64,000 nt of DNA, from NCBI GenBank assembly GCA_030998225.1, contig JAPYXD010000704.1, positions 4,402,001-4,466,000 of the forward strand. Direction: 5' to 3'. Under the pieces are notes generated by a model. The model ran no database searches. It was not told where the DNA came from and worked only from the letters and a program-made list of their open reading frames with translations. How positions within the stretch are numbered: the stretch's first letter is position 1; every line of letters starts with the position of its first letter. Source of the stretch: Diplolepis rosae (lineage: Eukaryota > Arthropoda > Insecta > Hymenoptera > Diplolepididae). This document shows, in pieces, positions 1-10,852 of the stretch. The translations under genes and the position numbers were made by a program.

Positions 1-1761
1 CGATTTATTTCATGGTTTCGCTGAAAAAAATCACAAAATATGCCTAATTCTTCTGCCTCTAGAAAGGCCAAACCCCTTTATGGTAGAGATTTACAACTCT
101 TAAATTTCGCAAGCCTGATTTTCTGATATTGGAACAATTTAAGATTAACTATTTTCACGCCACAGTGACGCCATAAAGACCACGAGTGACTTTATCGCTT
201 AATTTATTTATTTTTAATATATTGCTCTTAATTAATTGCACTGAATGGATTTTAATCATCCCTGATTTGTTTATAATGCTTTCATATCAAAGAAATGCTA
301 ATTATATCTGGAAAACATGGGTTCTGATTTGGAAAGGAAGTTAATTTGCGAGTTTTAAAGAATTGAGTTGATCTAGGCACGCAAATCTCTCGCCATATAG
401 ATAAGCTTACAGGTTTAGAGGCTAACAGCGCTTGAAATCTTCCGGTTGCCCGCGGATAGCTTCTCTTATAGCCTTGTAAATCGTATTGGTGCTACAGCGA
501 TTTAATAAACTTGGCGCATTCGCTCAGACTTATTGACGTGAACGCACATAATATTATTAATGGTACTTTATATATCTCTCGGGACAGAGAAGTGACGCTT
601 GTAGTAATATAATACGCACGCTTTCTCCCACACATAGATATACAGGTTTCAAAGGAAATAGACAGACTAATTTAATAGTCTTGAATTTCAAAATGACTGA
701 GTCCAGAATGGATGGTAAAATCTCAATAAGAGTCTGATCGATGGCCTGGGTTATTTGAAATGACATGAAAGTATAATTGGTACTACTATGGTGGGCTTAG
801 AGGCGCCAAGCTTTTTAAATAAAAGAATTATTATACCAATCAATGTCATTATAACCATTCCTTTTATGGTATAATTATAAATAAATCGAAAAACACCATT
901 TATTCTCAAACATTAAGGATTCCAATAATAATAACATTTCAATAATTATAATAATGATCAGATATTTGAATATTTCAATCATTATTTAAGAAATCAAAAG
1001 TTTATCACTTTTTTTCACCATAAAAAAGCCTTTCTTTTATTTGAAGAAATTGTTTATTTAGCGGTTATAAATCAATTTATCAAGATATTTTTCTACAATT
1101 AATCAAATTTTTGTTGAACGGACCATCATTTTTTGTATTCTTTGCACAAATTATTTAGTAAATAGTATTTTTTTGGTTTCAGGAAATTTTTTGGGTGAAT
1201 AAATTATACTTACATTAATTAAATTATGCTAGTTAATGAATATTAAAATTTTATTGAGAATTAAATTAAAACAAAATGTTTCAAACGAAAAATTCAATGT
1301 TAAATACGAAATAAAAGTGTTTTTTACTAACTAAAAAATAATAAAACACAGTAATAATAGTTAATCTTTAATTTATTTATTTATTACGTTTTATGTATTA
1401 TCATTTATTTAAATTATTATTTACTCAATAATTATGGAGTATCGCACAAACCAGAGTAATACTCGTCATATAAAAGCAAGGAATACAAGAAGTTTTGCGA
1501 CTTTACTTTAGGTAAGATTTTTTCATGATTTTTCACTAAAAAAAAACTTTAAATGCGTTTCATTCAAAAAAAGGTTTTCTCATACGGTGTAAGTGATTTT
1601 TTCGAAACTACTGTACCGATTCTTTTATATTTTGGCCATAAGCAGTAAAAAAAACCTCTTTTTTTTTTAATGTCCGTCATTTTGTTTTTATTGATAAATA
1701 TTGATAATCATAGAAAGTGCGATAGCCACTGTCATACTGAATCTAAAGCTATGTGATTTTT
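1..1761. other. AT-rich intergenic DNA, no gene recognised
   Basis: I see no convincing coding sequence, RNA gene or element ends here. The open frames are short, low-complexity and without recognisable motifs. The stretch just before the next repeat is rich in A and T runs. Confidence 0.5.
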
Positions 1762-1899
1762 ACATTCTCATCATGGATGAGAAGGTATTGGTTTTATGTG
1801 AAAAATGACTTTCGAAATTTTCATCAAATCTTTACGTTTTGAGACCCCCTGAGTCAGAAAAAAGGGTTTTTACGAAAGTGTCTGTCTGTCTGTCTGTCC

Positions 1900-1931
<32 letters not shown>

Positions 1932-3195
1932 GCCTGTCTGTCTGTAGGTCGAGTGCGGCATAACTCTCGACAGAATTATCAGATTGAATTGAGCTTTGGT
2001 ACACTTTATCGGAGCCGAAAAAGTAAGTTCAAGTTCGTTAACCAGCCACATCCAATCAAAATTGAGGGATTGAGCACTACTTTTGTGTTTTTGAAAATAA
2101 TTTTTTTTTTAAATAAAAAATTCCAATACTGGTTTTTGATAGTGCTCATAAATCTCTACAAATCATCCTGATAACATTTTTTGATTAAATCAAAATTAGA
2201 AATGTTACAGCATATTCAAATTCGAAAAAAGTCAATATCAAAATTCCATTTTCAAGTTAAATTATACGAGATACGAAAAAACGTTATGATACAATATTAT
2301 TTTCTACATAAAGACCTACAAATTTGAATTGTAACATTTTTTCATAAGATGCATATTTATCTTTTTAATTAAAAAAAAAACTATTGAAAATCCAAAATTC
2401 AATTTTTTAGCAATAATATTCGAAACACGAAAAAAACGTAAGAATAAAAAGTTGTTTGTTTCAGAAAGATCTACAAATTTTGTCTCACACAGTTTCTGAT
2501 AAAACATATATTTTTCGTTTCAATTCCAAAAAATACGATTAAAATTCAAAAATTCCATTTTTTAGGCAAAATATGAGAGATACAAAAAAAACGTTTAGAT
2601 GGAAAATTGTTTGGCTAAATAAGGTCTACACATTCTTATCGAGAAATTTCTCGACAGGATGTATATTTTAATTTTTTGATTTTTAATATTGAAAAAATTC
2701 GATTTTTTTCACCAAAATATGTGAAATACGAAATAAGCGTTGTTCTGCAAAATCGTTTCCTTAAATAAAGTCTACGATTGTTTTTCCTTTTTGAGATATT
2801 TGGAAGAAAATAAATTTATCAATAATCATGTAATTTATTAAAAAGTTACAAAAATGCATACAGAAAATCGAGCGCGAAGCGCGAGTGTCATGACGAGAAT
2901 GTGTTCCTTAAGGCCGATAGAGCCTTAAGTAAATTGAATTTCCTGTTTCACTTAAACTGAAAAAGAAACTTAGTGAATTTGAGAAAATGACTAATTTACT
3001 TCATCTTTAATATATATCATTAAATTGGTTTGAGCTTCAGTATTAAATTATAAGAAATAAACTTAAACGTATGCGAAAAGCACAAGACCGAGCGCGAAGC
3101 GCGAGGTCCAGGAAGAATGGAGCGCGAAGCGCGACGATCAAATCGCGCGCCCTAGGCGCGCTCAAACTTGCGAGCGAAGCGCGCGATGCGAATGT
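1762..3195 (+). repeat. Long interspersed repeat, copy A
   Basis: The element begins ACATTCTCATCATGG and ends near CGATGCGAATGT, so its tips form a short imperfect inverted repeat. In order it holds a conserved leader, a (TGTC)n tract, several AT-rich units, and a GC-rich tail with repeated GAGCGCGAAGCGCG words. The AT-rich units contain GAGATACGAAAAAACGT-like and TCTACAAATTT-like anchors, which recur about every 155 bp (near 2152, 2310, 2466, 2622 and 2770). Copy B at 10527-12827 matches along almost its full length; copies C and D are partial or diverged. No transposase is visible, so it is probably non-autonomous. The open frames across it are products of the simple repeat. Confidence 0.75.
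1879..1945 (+). repeat. (TGTC)n microsatellite
   Basis: A run of TGTC/TCTG tetranucleotides with a few substitutions, inside long repeat copy A. The same tract sits at the same place in copy B, so it belongs to the element rather than being a local expansion. Confidence 0.9.
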
Positions 3196-3570
3196 GCCCG
3201 CGAAGCGGGCAGATTTTTTTGTTTTAGATGAGCCGTTATTAAGATGTTACTTACATCATCGACCTACCTACTTTTCGAGGAGTAACGTTCAGCAATAGTT
3301 TTTGTACACAAAAATTGATTAAAAAATTTTCTTTCATGTATTCTAAGACTTCTGTTATCATACCCAACAAGTTTTATATCAATCTTTCATAGGATGCTCA
3401 GAAAAAATTCCTGAAAATAGCCTTTTTTTTGACGTTCAAAGTAGAATAGCCCCTCAAATTAAATATATATTTTTTCAGGGTATGAAGGAATTCGCCATAG
3501 TGCATTTGTTTTGATAAAAATATAATTTAGTTAATGGTAAAAATACAAATGCTTACTGTTTTTATGTTAT

Positions 3571-4397
3571 ATAGCTGTGCCAAGCATCAGATCTCTGAAA
3601 AAAAAAGTTCTTCTATGATTTGAAGACCTTAAATGATATTGAAGACCTTAATGATATTATTAGTCGTGTATTATAAAAGAAAAAACATTATTTCTTAATG
3701 AGAATATTTAAAACTCACGAAAAATAATACTTTCAATAATGCTTTTTGTAACAGCATTTTTCCTTATTATAGCGCCTTACCAATATTTTAAAAAATATTT
3801 GGATTTTCATAAATCATGACTTATTTTTTCGAGGAAAATATTCTCTACATATGTCTACTATTTCCAATTTTCGAAATAACGATTACAGTGACTGAAATCA
3901 TTACAAGAAATTGTTTACCAATTTTTTTAAAAAAAGATTGGATTTTCATAAATCAGGGCTTATTTTCTGGGAGAAAATATTCTTTACAACTCTACTGTTT
4001 TTAATTTTAAAAGTAGAGTTTTCAGTGACTGAAAAAGCAGAAAGAATTTTTCAAAAACAAATATTTTTTTTTCAAATAACTATGTATATTTCAAGAATTT
4101 CTGCCTATTTTGAAAATTGGAAACAGTAGAGTTGTAGAGAATATCTTCTGCGAAGAAATAAGACATGATTTATGAAAATCTAATCATTTTATAAAAAAAT
4201 TGGTAAGAAGCTATAATAAGGAAAAATTCTATTACAAAAAACATTATTAAAAGTACTATTTTTCTTGAGTTTTGAATTTTTTTCATAAAAAAGTAATGTT
4301 TTTTCATTCATAAGACATGACTGATAATATCACTTAAAGTCTTTAAATCCTGGAAGAATTTTTTTTCAGAGACCTGATTTTTGGCACGAAAACTACC
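3571..4397. mobile_element. Foldback element of the TTAA/GGTAGT family
   Basis: The two ends are imperfect inverted repeats over more than 100 bp: CAGATCTCTGAAAAAA near 3588 pairs with TTTTTTCAGAGACCTG near 4362. The matching continues inward through the ATGATTTGAAGACCTTAAATGATATT region. The right tip reads AACTACC followed by TTAA at 4398-4401, the mirror of the TTAAGGTAGT tip at 11730. The left tip is degraded. Inside, a block of about 130 bp containing GGATTTTCATAAATCA is tandemly duplicated. There is no transposase, so this looks like an old MITE with a TTAA target. Confidence 0.6.
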
Positions 4398-4418
4398 TTA
4401 AGTGCTGTGTAGACCAAA

Positions 4419-4439
4419 ATATATATATATATATATATA
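4419..4439. repeat. (AT)n microsatellite
   Basis: About ten uninterrupted AT dinucleotides, lying between a TTAA element and a small GC-rich hairpin. Confidence 0.9.
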
Positions 4440-4444
4440 GACGA

Positions 4445-4524
4445 GCGACAATGCTCGCAGAAATCGAAGCCGAGACAAAGCCGAGACGAAGCCGAGGCGC
4501 GATCAGTCCTGCGAGCATTGTTGC
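4445..4524. repeat. Short hairpin with GAAGCCGAGAC repeats in the loop
   Basis: GCGACAATGCTCGCAG at 4445-4460 pairs with CTGCGAGCATTGTTGC at 4509-4524 with one mismatch. The loop holds three near-copies of AAGCCGAGAC. Its GC content is far above that of the flanks. Its function is unknown; it may be the end of a decayed transposon. Confidence 0.5.
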
Positions 4525-4980
4525 GAGTCTCGTAATTTCCCGAATTGTGTGCATTGGCACGTATTCTATTTTATGTGACTTCGGTGCGTATACGAGTTTT
4601 TATGCGTACACTCGAATCTAATGTAGTATTGTAGTTGTTTGCGGCGCTAGTCATTACACTTGATATGTCGCGACTAGTTCCGGCCATTTTCATTTTCTCG
4701 ATCTTGTGTAGTAGTAGAGTATTGTAAAAGAGCATGCGCAGTTCAAATGTACAAGGCTTTGCCAGCAAGGTGCTAACGCTGTACGAAGAAGAAGAAGAAT
4801 AAGAAGAAGATTGTGCTCCGTTGCGTGGCTATAGACGCATGCACTTGGCTCAAAGAAACATATATTTTCCCCTATAACCAAATCATGGTCAAGTAAACCA
4901 AATTTGAGAAAAATCGTATGCTTAGTCAAGTAAATTTTTTTGTGACAGCAGGAAATATTTTGGGTGAAAAAATTTAATTT

Positions 4981-5058
4981 TTCTACTAGCGGGCCATAAA
5001 GTGGACTTTATTGCCCCGTGCGGGGCAAACAAATCCACTTTCTGACCCGCTAGTAGAA
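4981..5058. repeat. GC-rich stem-loop, copy 1
   Basis: TTCTACTAGCGGG at 4981 pairs with CCCGCTAGTAGAA ending at 5058. Inside, AAAGTGGA pairs with TCCACTTT, and TTGCCCCG pairs with CGGGGCAA around a TG apex, so nearly the whole 78 bp folds on itself. It is followed by ATCGTGTGCAACACGGG, a second small hairpin. A diverged copy with the same trailing motif lies at 53661-53757. It may be a very short foldback transposon or a structured RNA. Confidence 0.6.
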
Positions 5059-5122
5059 AAAAAATCGTGTGCAACACGGGAAAAACATTTATTTTTTTTC
5101 CCTAGTTGCACAATGTACTATA

Positions 5123-6519
5123 CTTTCCTAGAGTGCATAAGTTTTGTTAAAAAGAATGAGTCAGTTAATTTAAAATAAAACAAATTTTTCTATACAAGCA
5201 AAAACAATCATAGGTTCTAATTAAAGTAGAATAAATAATATCTTTGGTTAAATTAACCAAAACTTTGATCATTTGTATAATAAGCAAGTATTCTGGTTGA
5301 TCTAAACAAATTTTTGTTTTTTTTTGCACAAATATGAAAAATGTTTGTGTGATTTCATTTCAAGTGTAGAATAACGAAAGGTTAGTGTGGGTAAAGTAGA
5401 GAAGCTGATCTGTGGAGAGAAGAAGAACAAGATGTAATCAGTTTAATGAATAGTCGCTCCACTCGCCACACAGGTTCGTTCGCGATGTGGGACTGAAAGA
5501 CGTGATTCCTATATAGAATACTGTATATATACACTACTGAGAGATGAGCCTGAGAATCACCCTTAAGCTGCATGCGCAGCATCTCGTCTACCGATTTACT
5601 CGATCATGGCTACTTTTCGAATTACGCATTGTAATAATGACTCCTTCCAGCCCAACAACAATTAACCTCTTTTCTTAAGATACAATTTTCAGATTTACAA
5701 ATAATTTAATGACTCCTTTTCTTTCTAATCAAGTAAACACTTTTTCAACAAATTTATACGGTAGACTCGCTTTCCCCAAGGAAATTGATTGTTTGAGAAT
5801 AATTTAATTATCACAAGATTAACATATATAATACTTTTAAATGTATAATCTTTATCGTATCCTATATCATTGTAGATGTATGAACAATTTTTTTAAAATG
5901 ATCTTATTAATTTTAGTCATGTAAATTGTTGGAAATACTACTAAATTTTATTCAATTCAATTCTTATGAAGTATTTTCACATAAATAATTCAGTCAAATT
6001 TTTTTATGAGAATATTTTCTTGATTTCTATTGTATTTTGATAGAATTTCTATTGAATTTTATTCACAAATATTTCTGGGATTATTTCCTATCAGATAATT
6101 TGATAAAACTTCTGTAAAATTTTATCTGGAACACTCAATTTCTGTTGATCTTTGATGGTAAATTTGTATCGAATTTTGTGGAAAGATTTTTCGTTATCAA
6201 ATAATATCCGACCATCGAAAAAATGTGAATTAAAATCCCATCATTTTTTGGCATGTGTATTTAAAAAAAATTCTTTTAAGGAAATTACAACAAAAAAAAC
6301 TTTATAACTAATCCCTGTTCAGTTTGATAATTGAAATTCTTTTAAATTCTATTCAAGAAATTTCTGTAGAAAATTCCTACAAAAATTAATACAAATTTTC
6401 AAAGTTGGTTTCGGATAGAGCTAGATAGGATTTTTATTAATACAACTTAAAGGAATCAATAGAAATATGAAATGTAATTTTTAATATAAAACTAGGACGA
6501 TTTCACACTTCAGTTTAAT
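5123..6519. other. AT-rich intergenic DNA, no gene recognised
   Basis: Several AACCAAA/TTTGGTT-type palindromic words occur near 5240-5310, as at other places in the window. I see no coding region or clear element boundary. The part near 5380-5600 is a little richer in GC, but its open frame has no recognisable motif. Confidence 0.45.
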
Positions 6520-6533
6520 AAAAATAAATAGAA

Positions 6534-6698
6534 AATAGTGTAAGTTGTACTGACCCTCAATATTAATAAAATGGTAAAAATGGCTTCAGGGTCCAAAAAT
6601 ATTAAGTCGGTTTAATCAGACCTTTCGGCTCAGATTAGAGTCCTCATCAGTGATGTTTAATAAAATCTTTCACGTAATTTCCAACAACGTACCATTTT
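6534..6698 (-). mobile_element. Short retroelement-like insertion with hammerhead core, copy 1
   Basis: A 165-bp insertion flanked by direct repeats AAAAATAAATAGAA at 6520-6533 and 6699-6712. A 14-bp target duplication suits reverse-transcription-linked insertion better than a TA or TTAA transposon. Read on the minus strand it carries CTGATGAG and GAAA of a hammerhead core near its 5' part, then GGACCCTGAAGCC, then an AT-rich stretch and GAGGGTC near the 3' end. The same order of blocks occurs at 10853-11056. It has no coding capacity and would need enzymes in trans. Confidence 0.6.
6622..6650 (-). ncRNA. Hammerhead ribozyme-like core, copy 1
   Basis: On the minus strand the sequence reads CTGATGAG, then a stem II with CTC pairing GAG around a six-base loop (one A-C mismatch in the outer stem), then CGAAAG. 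CUGAUGA and GAAA are the two invariant hammerhead strands. I could not establish a convincing stem I with a UH cleavage site next to it, so this is a core match rather than a proven ribozyme. Confidence 0.4.
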
Positions 6699-6712
6699 AA
6701 AAATAAATAGAA

Positions 6713-9380
6713 TTAATGTTTGGAATTTTCATTAAATTTAATTGTTTTTAAACGGGGAGTTCTTAAATAAAATCCATCAAATTTCATAGGGTTTTTTTTT
6801 ATTCTATATACTGTAGTACGTTTATTTAAAGACAAACATTTTTTTTATAACAATGAGTCAACTATTAATTGAGAGGCTTAAGAGACTAACACGTATACGT
6901 ATAGTTAATTTGAAACGTTATCCTTGTCCTCAAGTGATTGCTATAAGAATTTTCTGATTGGAGACAGCCTTCGACTATGCAATATGAGTAGCCAATGCAA
7001 TTAAATAAAGTAAATCGGTCCATGACCGAGAGTCCTTGACGACTGACCCACGAAATTTTCCATGTGATTGCCCTTTTGAATGAACGTCACTTACGGCGAG
7101 ACTGTAATAAGTAAAAAATGAAAAGATTTTATAGATGAACCTGACACCCTTATCGCTGTACACCTGGCAAGACTTTGTATTTTCAAAGTTAATAATACAA
7201 TATGATTGAACTCTAAAATACTTAATATAAAAGAGGCCAAATAAATGAATGAATAAATATATACAACCATTCTGCTACCCTGATAGGGCATTTATTAAAT
7301 TTTGGTTTGCAAGTTAAATGTAGAGTCATTATAGCAGTTGTAAAAAATAAAAAACGTTTTTCGAAAATATTTTATAATAATCTAATCTTCTCGCTTTCGT
7401 CGCAATTTTTTTACTTAGAATTCATCTGAACAATGGAAAATGTTTCTGTTCAACGCATCCTCAAAAACGATAAGAAATTATTTTAACATTTTAATATCAA
7501 TCTAATCTTTTTTTTTGTAATTTTTTATTTTATTTTCAACTTAGTGATTGGACGTAGAATTTTTTGTGGCAAAAAATAATAAAATGAATACGTACGCCCT
7601 GCGAGGACCCAGCTGGGCTTTTCCAGGGTGAACTTAGAAAATTTTTAAAAACAAAAATAGGGTCAACCATTGTAGGCCCCAGCGAGGGCTTTCTAGAGGC
7701 TCCAGCGAGGGCCCAGCGGGGCATACTATAGAGGCGTGCCTTCGTGGGGCCTCTAGAGGGCCAAAAATTTAAAAATGGCTAAGCTGGGCAATTTCCACAC
7801 GGGATAGTTTGTTGGGATACGATTTGGTTTAACGAAAAAAATATTTCAATTAATTCAACCGATTATCTTGGTTCATTTAAAGGGTTACCCCTACTTGTGA
7901 ATTTTGAAAAATTCGACAGTGCCAAATTGACATTTTGAATTATTTATTATAATATGATGGAATATAATTAAATTGGGCTGGAATTGATGACCTTGTGTAA
8001 GCAAAAAAAATTTTTATCTGCATGTAAATAGTATCTCAAACTTTAAAGGCGTTTTTCTTAAAATGATGTTTTCAAAGTCGGTGAACAAGATTTTTTTAAA
8101 ATCTCTAAACTCATTAATTTTCAACTTGGCAGTCTTTCTCAAATATAAAAAAGCAGTCCTTAATCAAAGGATTTTTATTTTTATTAACAAAAAACAAACG
8201 AATTTTTTGACAAAACTTGAAGTTTCAACTTTGACCAGCTTCCATTACGATCAAACAATATTATTTGCAAACACCTTTAATTAAGGATTAGAAACATTAG
8301 TAAATGAAAGAAATATTTTTGTATTTTTTATTTCAGATGATTGAGTCCTGAGCAATGTTGTTCACCGCAAAGAACCTCAAAAAAGATTCTGTGTGGTATC
8401 GGCTGTAACCCCTGAACAAAATGGTCAGATCAAGTGAATTTTTTCTGCCAGAAGAAAATTGTGTTAATTGTAAAAAATCGTTTTGTTCAATTCACAAAGT
8501 ATTTTAAATACTCAATCAAATTTTTCGGTTGAATTCAACAAACACTTGAAATTTATTCAAAGTAACTAAAATATTTTTTTGGATCAACTAAATTTGTACT
8601 AACCAAAGAATTTTGTTGAATCAACTTTTGTATAGTAAGGACATGTTGCGATTTGTTTTACAAAGAAAACATGAAAATATCTATGTCGCATCAATAAAGT
8701 GAATATAAAGCTATAATTGAAAAATTGCATCTACAACGATTTAAACAATCTCGAGCCGGATCTAAAGAAAGATTCCACTTCGATGAAGGATAATTGGTGG
8801 CAGAAGATGAGTAGAAATCGCGAGTGAATTCTCGATGGATTCTTTCCACGCTTCAGGTTAGCAAGGTGTCCCGCAATTTGCTTCGATTTGCTCTGCGCAA
8901 ATCATAGAATCAAACTATGGAATTATAGTCCGTTCAACTGCACGGCTTGAGTTTGGACCGAGGTCAGCTGATCCTGGAACTGGACATAAGTTGGATCTTT
9001 CTTCTCAGTTTCTGGTATCTAGCAACCTACCAAAGCCTTAACACTGGGTTTACAACACGTAACAGCGCTAATAACCGAGTATCATCCTTGAACATGCAGA
9101 ATTTCTATGACTTCAGATCGCGATCTGGCATCTAATATGGGCCAACCACGCGAACCTATCATAACCTGGGACAACGCAAGAGTCTAACTACATGTTTGCC
9201 CAGCTAACCTCTTCCCTCCTCGATTTTCTTCAATTTGCATTTCTGCGACTGCTTGGAATAATGCCGTTTGCTTGTGGATTAAAAAGACCGGTGGCTATGC
9301 TTTTAAATTTTATACTCCTTAGAAAGCAGTTACAGATGTAACGTAGTTAATAGGCTGCTTAGCTTCTGAATTACAGGAAA
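6713..9380. other. AT-rich intergenic DNA, no gene recognised
   Basis: There is no convincing gene. A GC-richer patch near 7590-7760 contains repeated words such as CCCAGCGAGGGC and GGGGCCTCTAGAGG and ends near TTTCCACACGGGA. A similar CTACACGGGA ending lies near 60930, so it is probably a decayed element. Around 8420-8640 are TTCAACAAA/AAATTTGT-type palindromic words. Confidence 0.45.
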
Positions 9381-9469
9381 TTAAGGTAGTTGTACCAAAA
9401 AAGAGGTCTCTGGAAAAAAACAATTTTCTATGATTTTAAGGTAGTACACTCGCGAAAATTAGGCCTTAA
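9381..9469. repeat. Adjacent TTAA-type transposon tips
   Basis: TTAAGGTAGTTGTACC at 9381 resembles the GGTAGT tips of the elements at 3571-4397 and 11734-12397. A second TTAAGGTAGTACACTCGCG tip follows near 9436, then TTAAGGGGGTATTCT near 9466. No matching opposite ends are nearby, so these are solo ends left by older insertions. Confidence 0.4.
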
Positions 9470-9489
9470 GGGGGTATTCTAACACGTGG

Positions 9490-10192
9490 ATTAATAAGTC
9501 CCGGGACTAACTAGGAAAAACACATTTTTTTGGCAAAACTCGACTTTATTCATCAACATAGTCTCCTTCAAAAGCAACACAATCAGTCCAGCGCTTCTCT
9601 AACATTTCAATACCTTTCTTGTAAAACGATTTATCATTGGCCTCGAAATAAGCGTTCGTTTCGGTGATGACTTCCTCGTTGGAGTAGAATCTCTTTCCTT
9701 GGAGCATTTTTATGAGGTCTGCAAACAGGTAGTAGTCGCTGGGGGCCAGACCCTTTGAATATGGTGGGTGCAGAAGCAATTCGAAGCTCAATTCATTCAA
9801 TTTCGCCATGGTAGCGAGCGACTTGTGACACGGCGCATTGTCTTGGTAAAAGAGCACTTTTTTCTTCTTCATTTGGAGCCGTTTCTCACCGATTTCGTTC
9901 TTCAAACGCATCAATTGGCCAATGTAATGTTCGCTATTGATCGTTTTACCTTTTTCAACGCAGTCGATGAACAAAACTCCATGAGCATCCCAAAATACTG
10001 AGGCCATAACCTTACCGGCCCACATTTGCGTATTTGGTCGCTTTGGACGCTTCTCACCGACTGCAGTCCACTCGGCTGACGACCGCTTTGACTCCGGAGC
10101 GTTTTTCTCTAAACTACTTTTTTCGAAACGTTTGTCAGAAAAACTCAAATTCTAATCGACCGATTTTCTTGAAATTTGGCACGAATTTTCTT
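9490..10192 (-). mobile_element. Truncated mariner transposon
   Basis: The 3' part of a Tc1/mariner element on the minus strand. Its right terminal sequence begins near 9490 with ATTAATAAGTCCCGGGACTA just beyond the transposase stop. The 5' side, with the DNA-binding part of the gene and the other terminal repeat, is missing; the sequence instead runs into a perfect hairpin at 10193-10328. It cannot move on its own. Confidence 0.8.
9546..10148 (-). pseudogene. Mariner transposase fragment (catalytic domain)
   Basis: This 200-codon open frame is the C-terminal two thirds of a mariner transposase, which cuts and joins element DNA in the nucleus. The DDE-type catalytic triad is visible: Asp in SVFWDAHG, Asp in FYQDNAPCHKS and Asp in LAPSDYYLF. 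The last two are separated by 34 residues, the D34D spacing of mariner. It closes with CVAFEGDYVDE, a typical mariner ending. Family members are about 340-350 residues long; here the N-terminal helix-turn-helix domains are absent and the first dozen or so residues look like junction sequence. I call it a truncated, inactive copy. Its intact catalytic half suggests a fairly recent origin. The subfamily cannot be fixed from this alone. Confidence 0.85.
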
Positions 10193-10328
10193 TATATGTG
10201 ACGCGATCCGAGAAAAGGGACCTACTATCCATTTGACGTACGGTCGTTTTTCTAGTGGTTAGTATATACTAAAACGCTCTTACGTCAAATGGATAGTAGG
10301 TCCCTTTTCTCGGATCGCGTCACATATA
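10193..10328. repeat. Perfect 48-bp inverted repeat (hairpin)
   Basis: Arms 10193-10240 and 10281-10328 are exact reverse complements around a 40-base loop. The arms contain GTGACGCGATCCGAGAAAAG and CATTTGACGTA. The hairpin lies between the broken 5' side of the mariner fragment and long repeat copy B. Perfect arms argue for a recent origin or ongoing correction. Confidence 0.9.
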
Positions 10329-10643
10329 TCCATCTTTGGTACAAACCAACAAAAAATAATAATTTTCAATTTCTTTTATTTAAAAAAAATTCGAAACCGT
10401 TAACAAAAAACTGAAAAAAATCTACCTCTTTTTTGTGTAGCCGCCATTTTGCAGGAAAATTTTTTTTTTCATTTTTTCTGGTTCCTACTATAATGATATT
10501 TGCACTGATAAAGAATTTACCTTTTTACATTCTCATCATGGATGAGAAGGTATTGGTTTTATGTGAAAAATGACTTTCGAAATTTTCATCAAATCTTTAC
10601 GTTTTGAGACTCCCTGAGTCAGAAAAAAGGGTTTTTACGAAAG

Positions 10644-10676
<33 letters not shown>

Positions 10677-10699
10677 GTCTGTCTGTCTGTCTGTCTGTA
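10644..10699 (+). repeat. (TGTC)n microsatellite in copy B
   Basis: Tetranucleotide TGTC run with one TCTA interruption, at the same relative position as the tract in copy A. Confidence 0.9.
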
Positions 10700-10852
10700 G
10701 GTCGTGTGCGGAATAACTCTCGATAGAATTATCAGATTGAATTGAGCTTTGGTACACTTTATCGGAGCCGAAGAAGTAAGGACAAGTTCGTTAACCAGCC
10801 ACATCCAATCAAAATTGAGGGATTGAGCACTACTTTTGTGTTTTTGAAAATA

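Noticed and set aside
1879..1945. CRISPR-like array
   Set aside because: Direct repeats here and in the 155-bp units lack uniform repeats with unique spacers, and the context is eukaryotic.
1839..2171. 110-codon frame with repeated CLSVCLSV
   Set aside because: Translation of the (TGTC)n microsatellite inside the long repeat.
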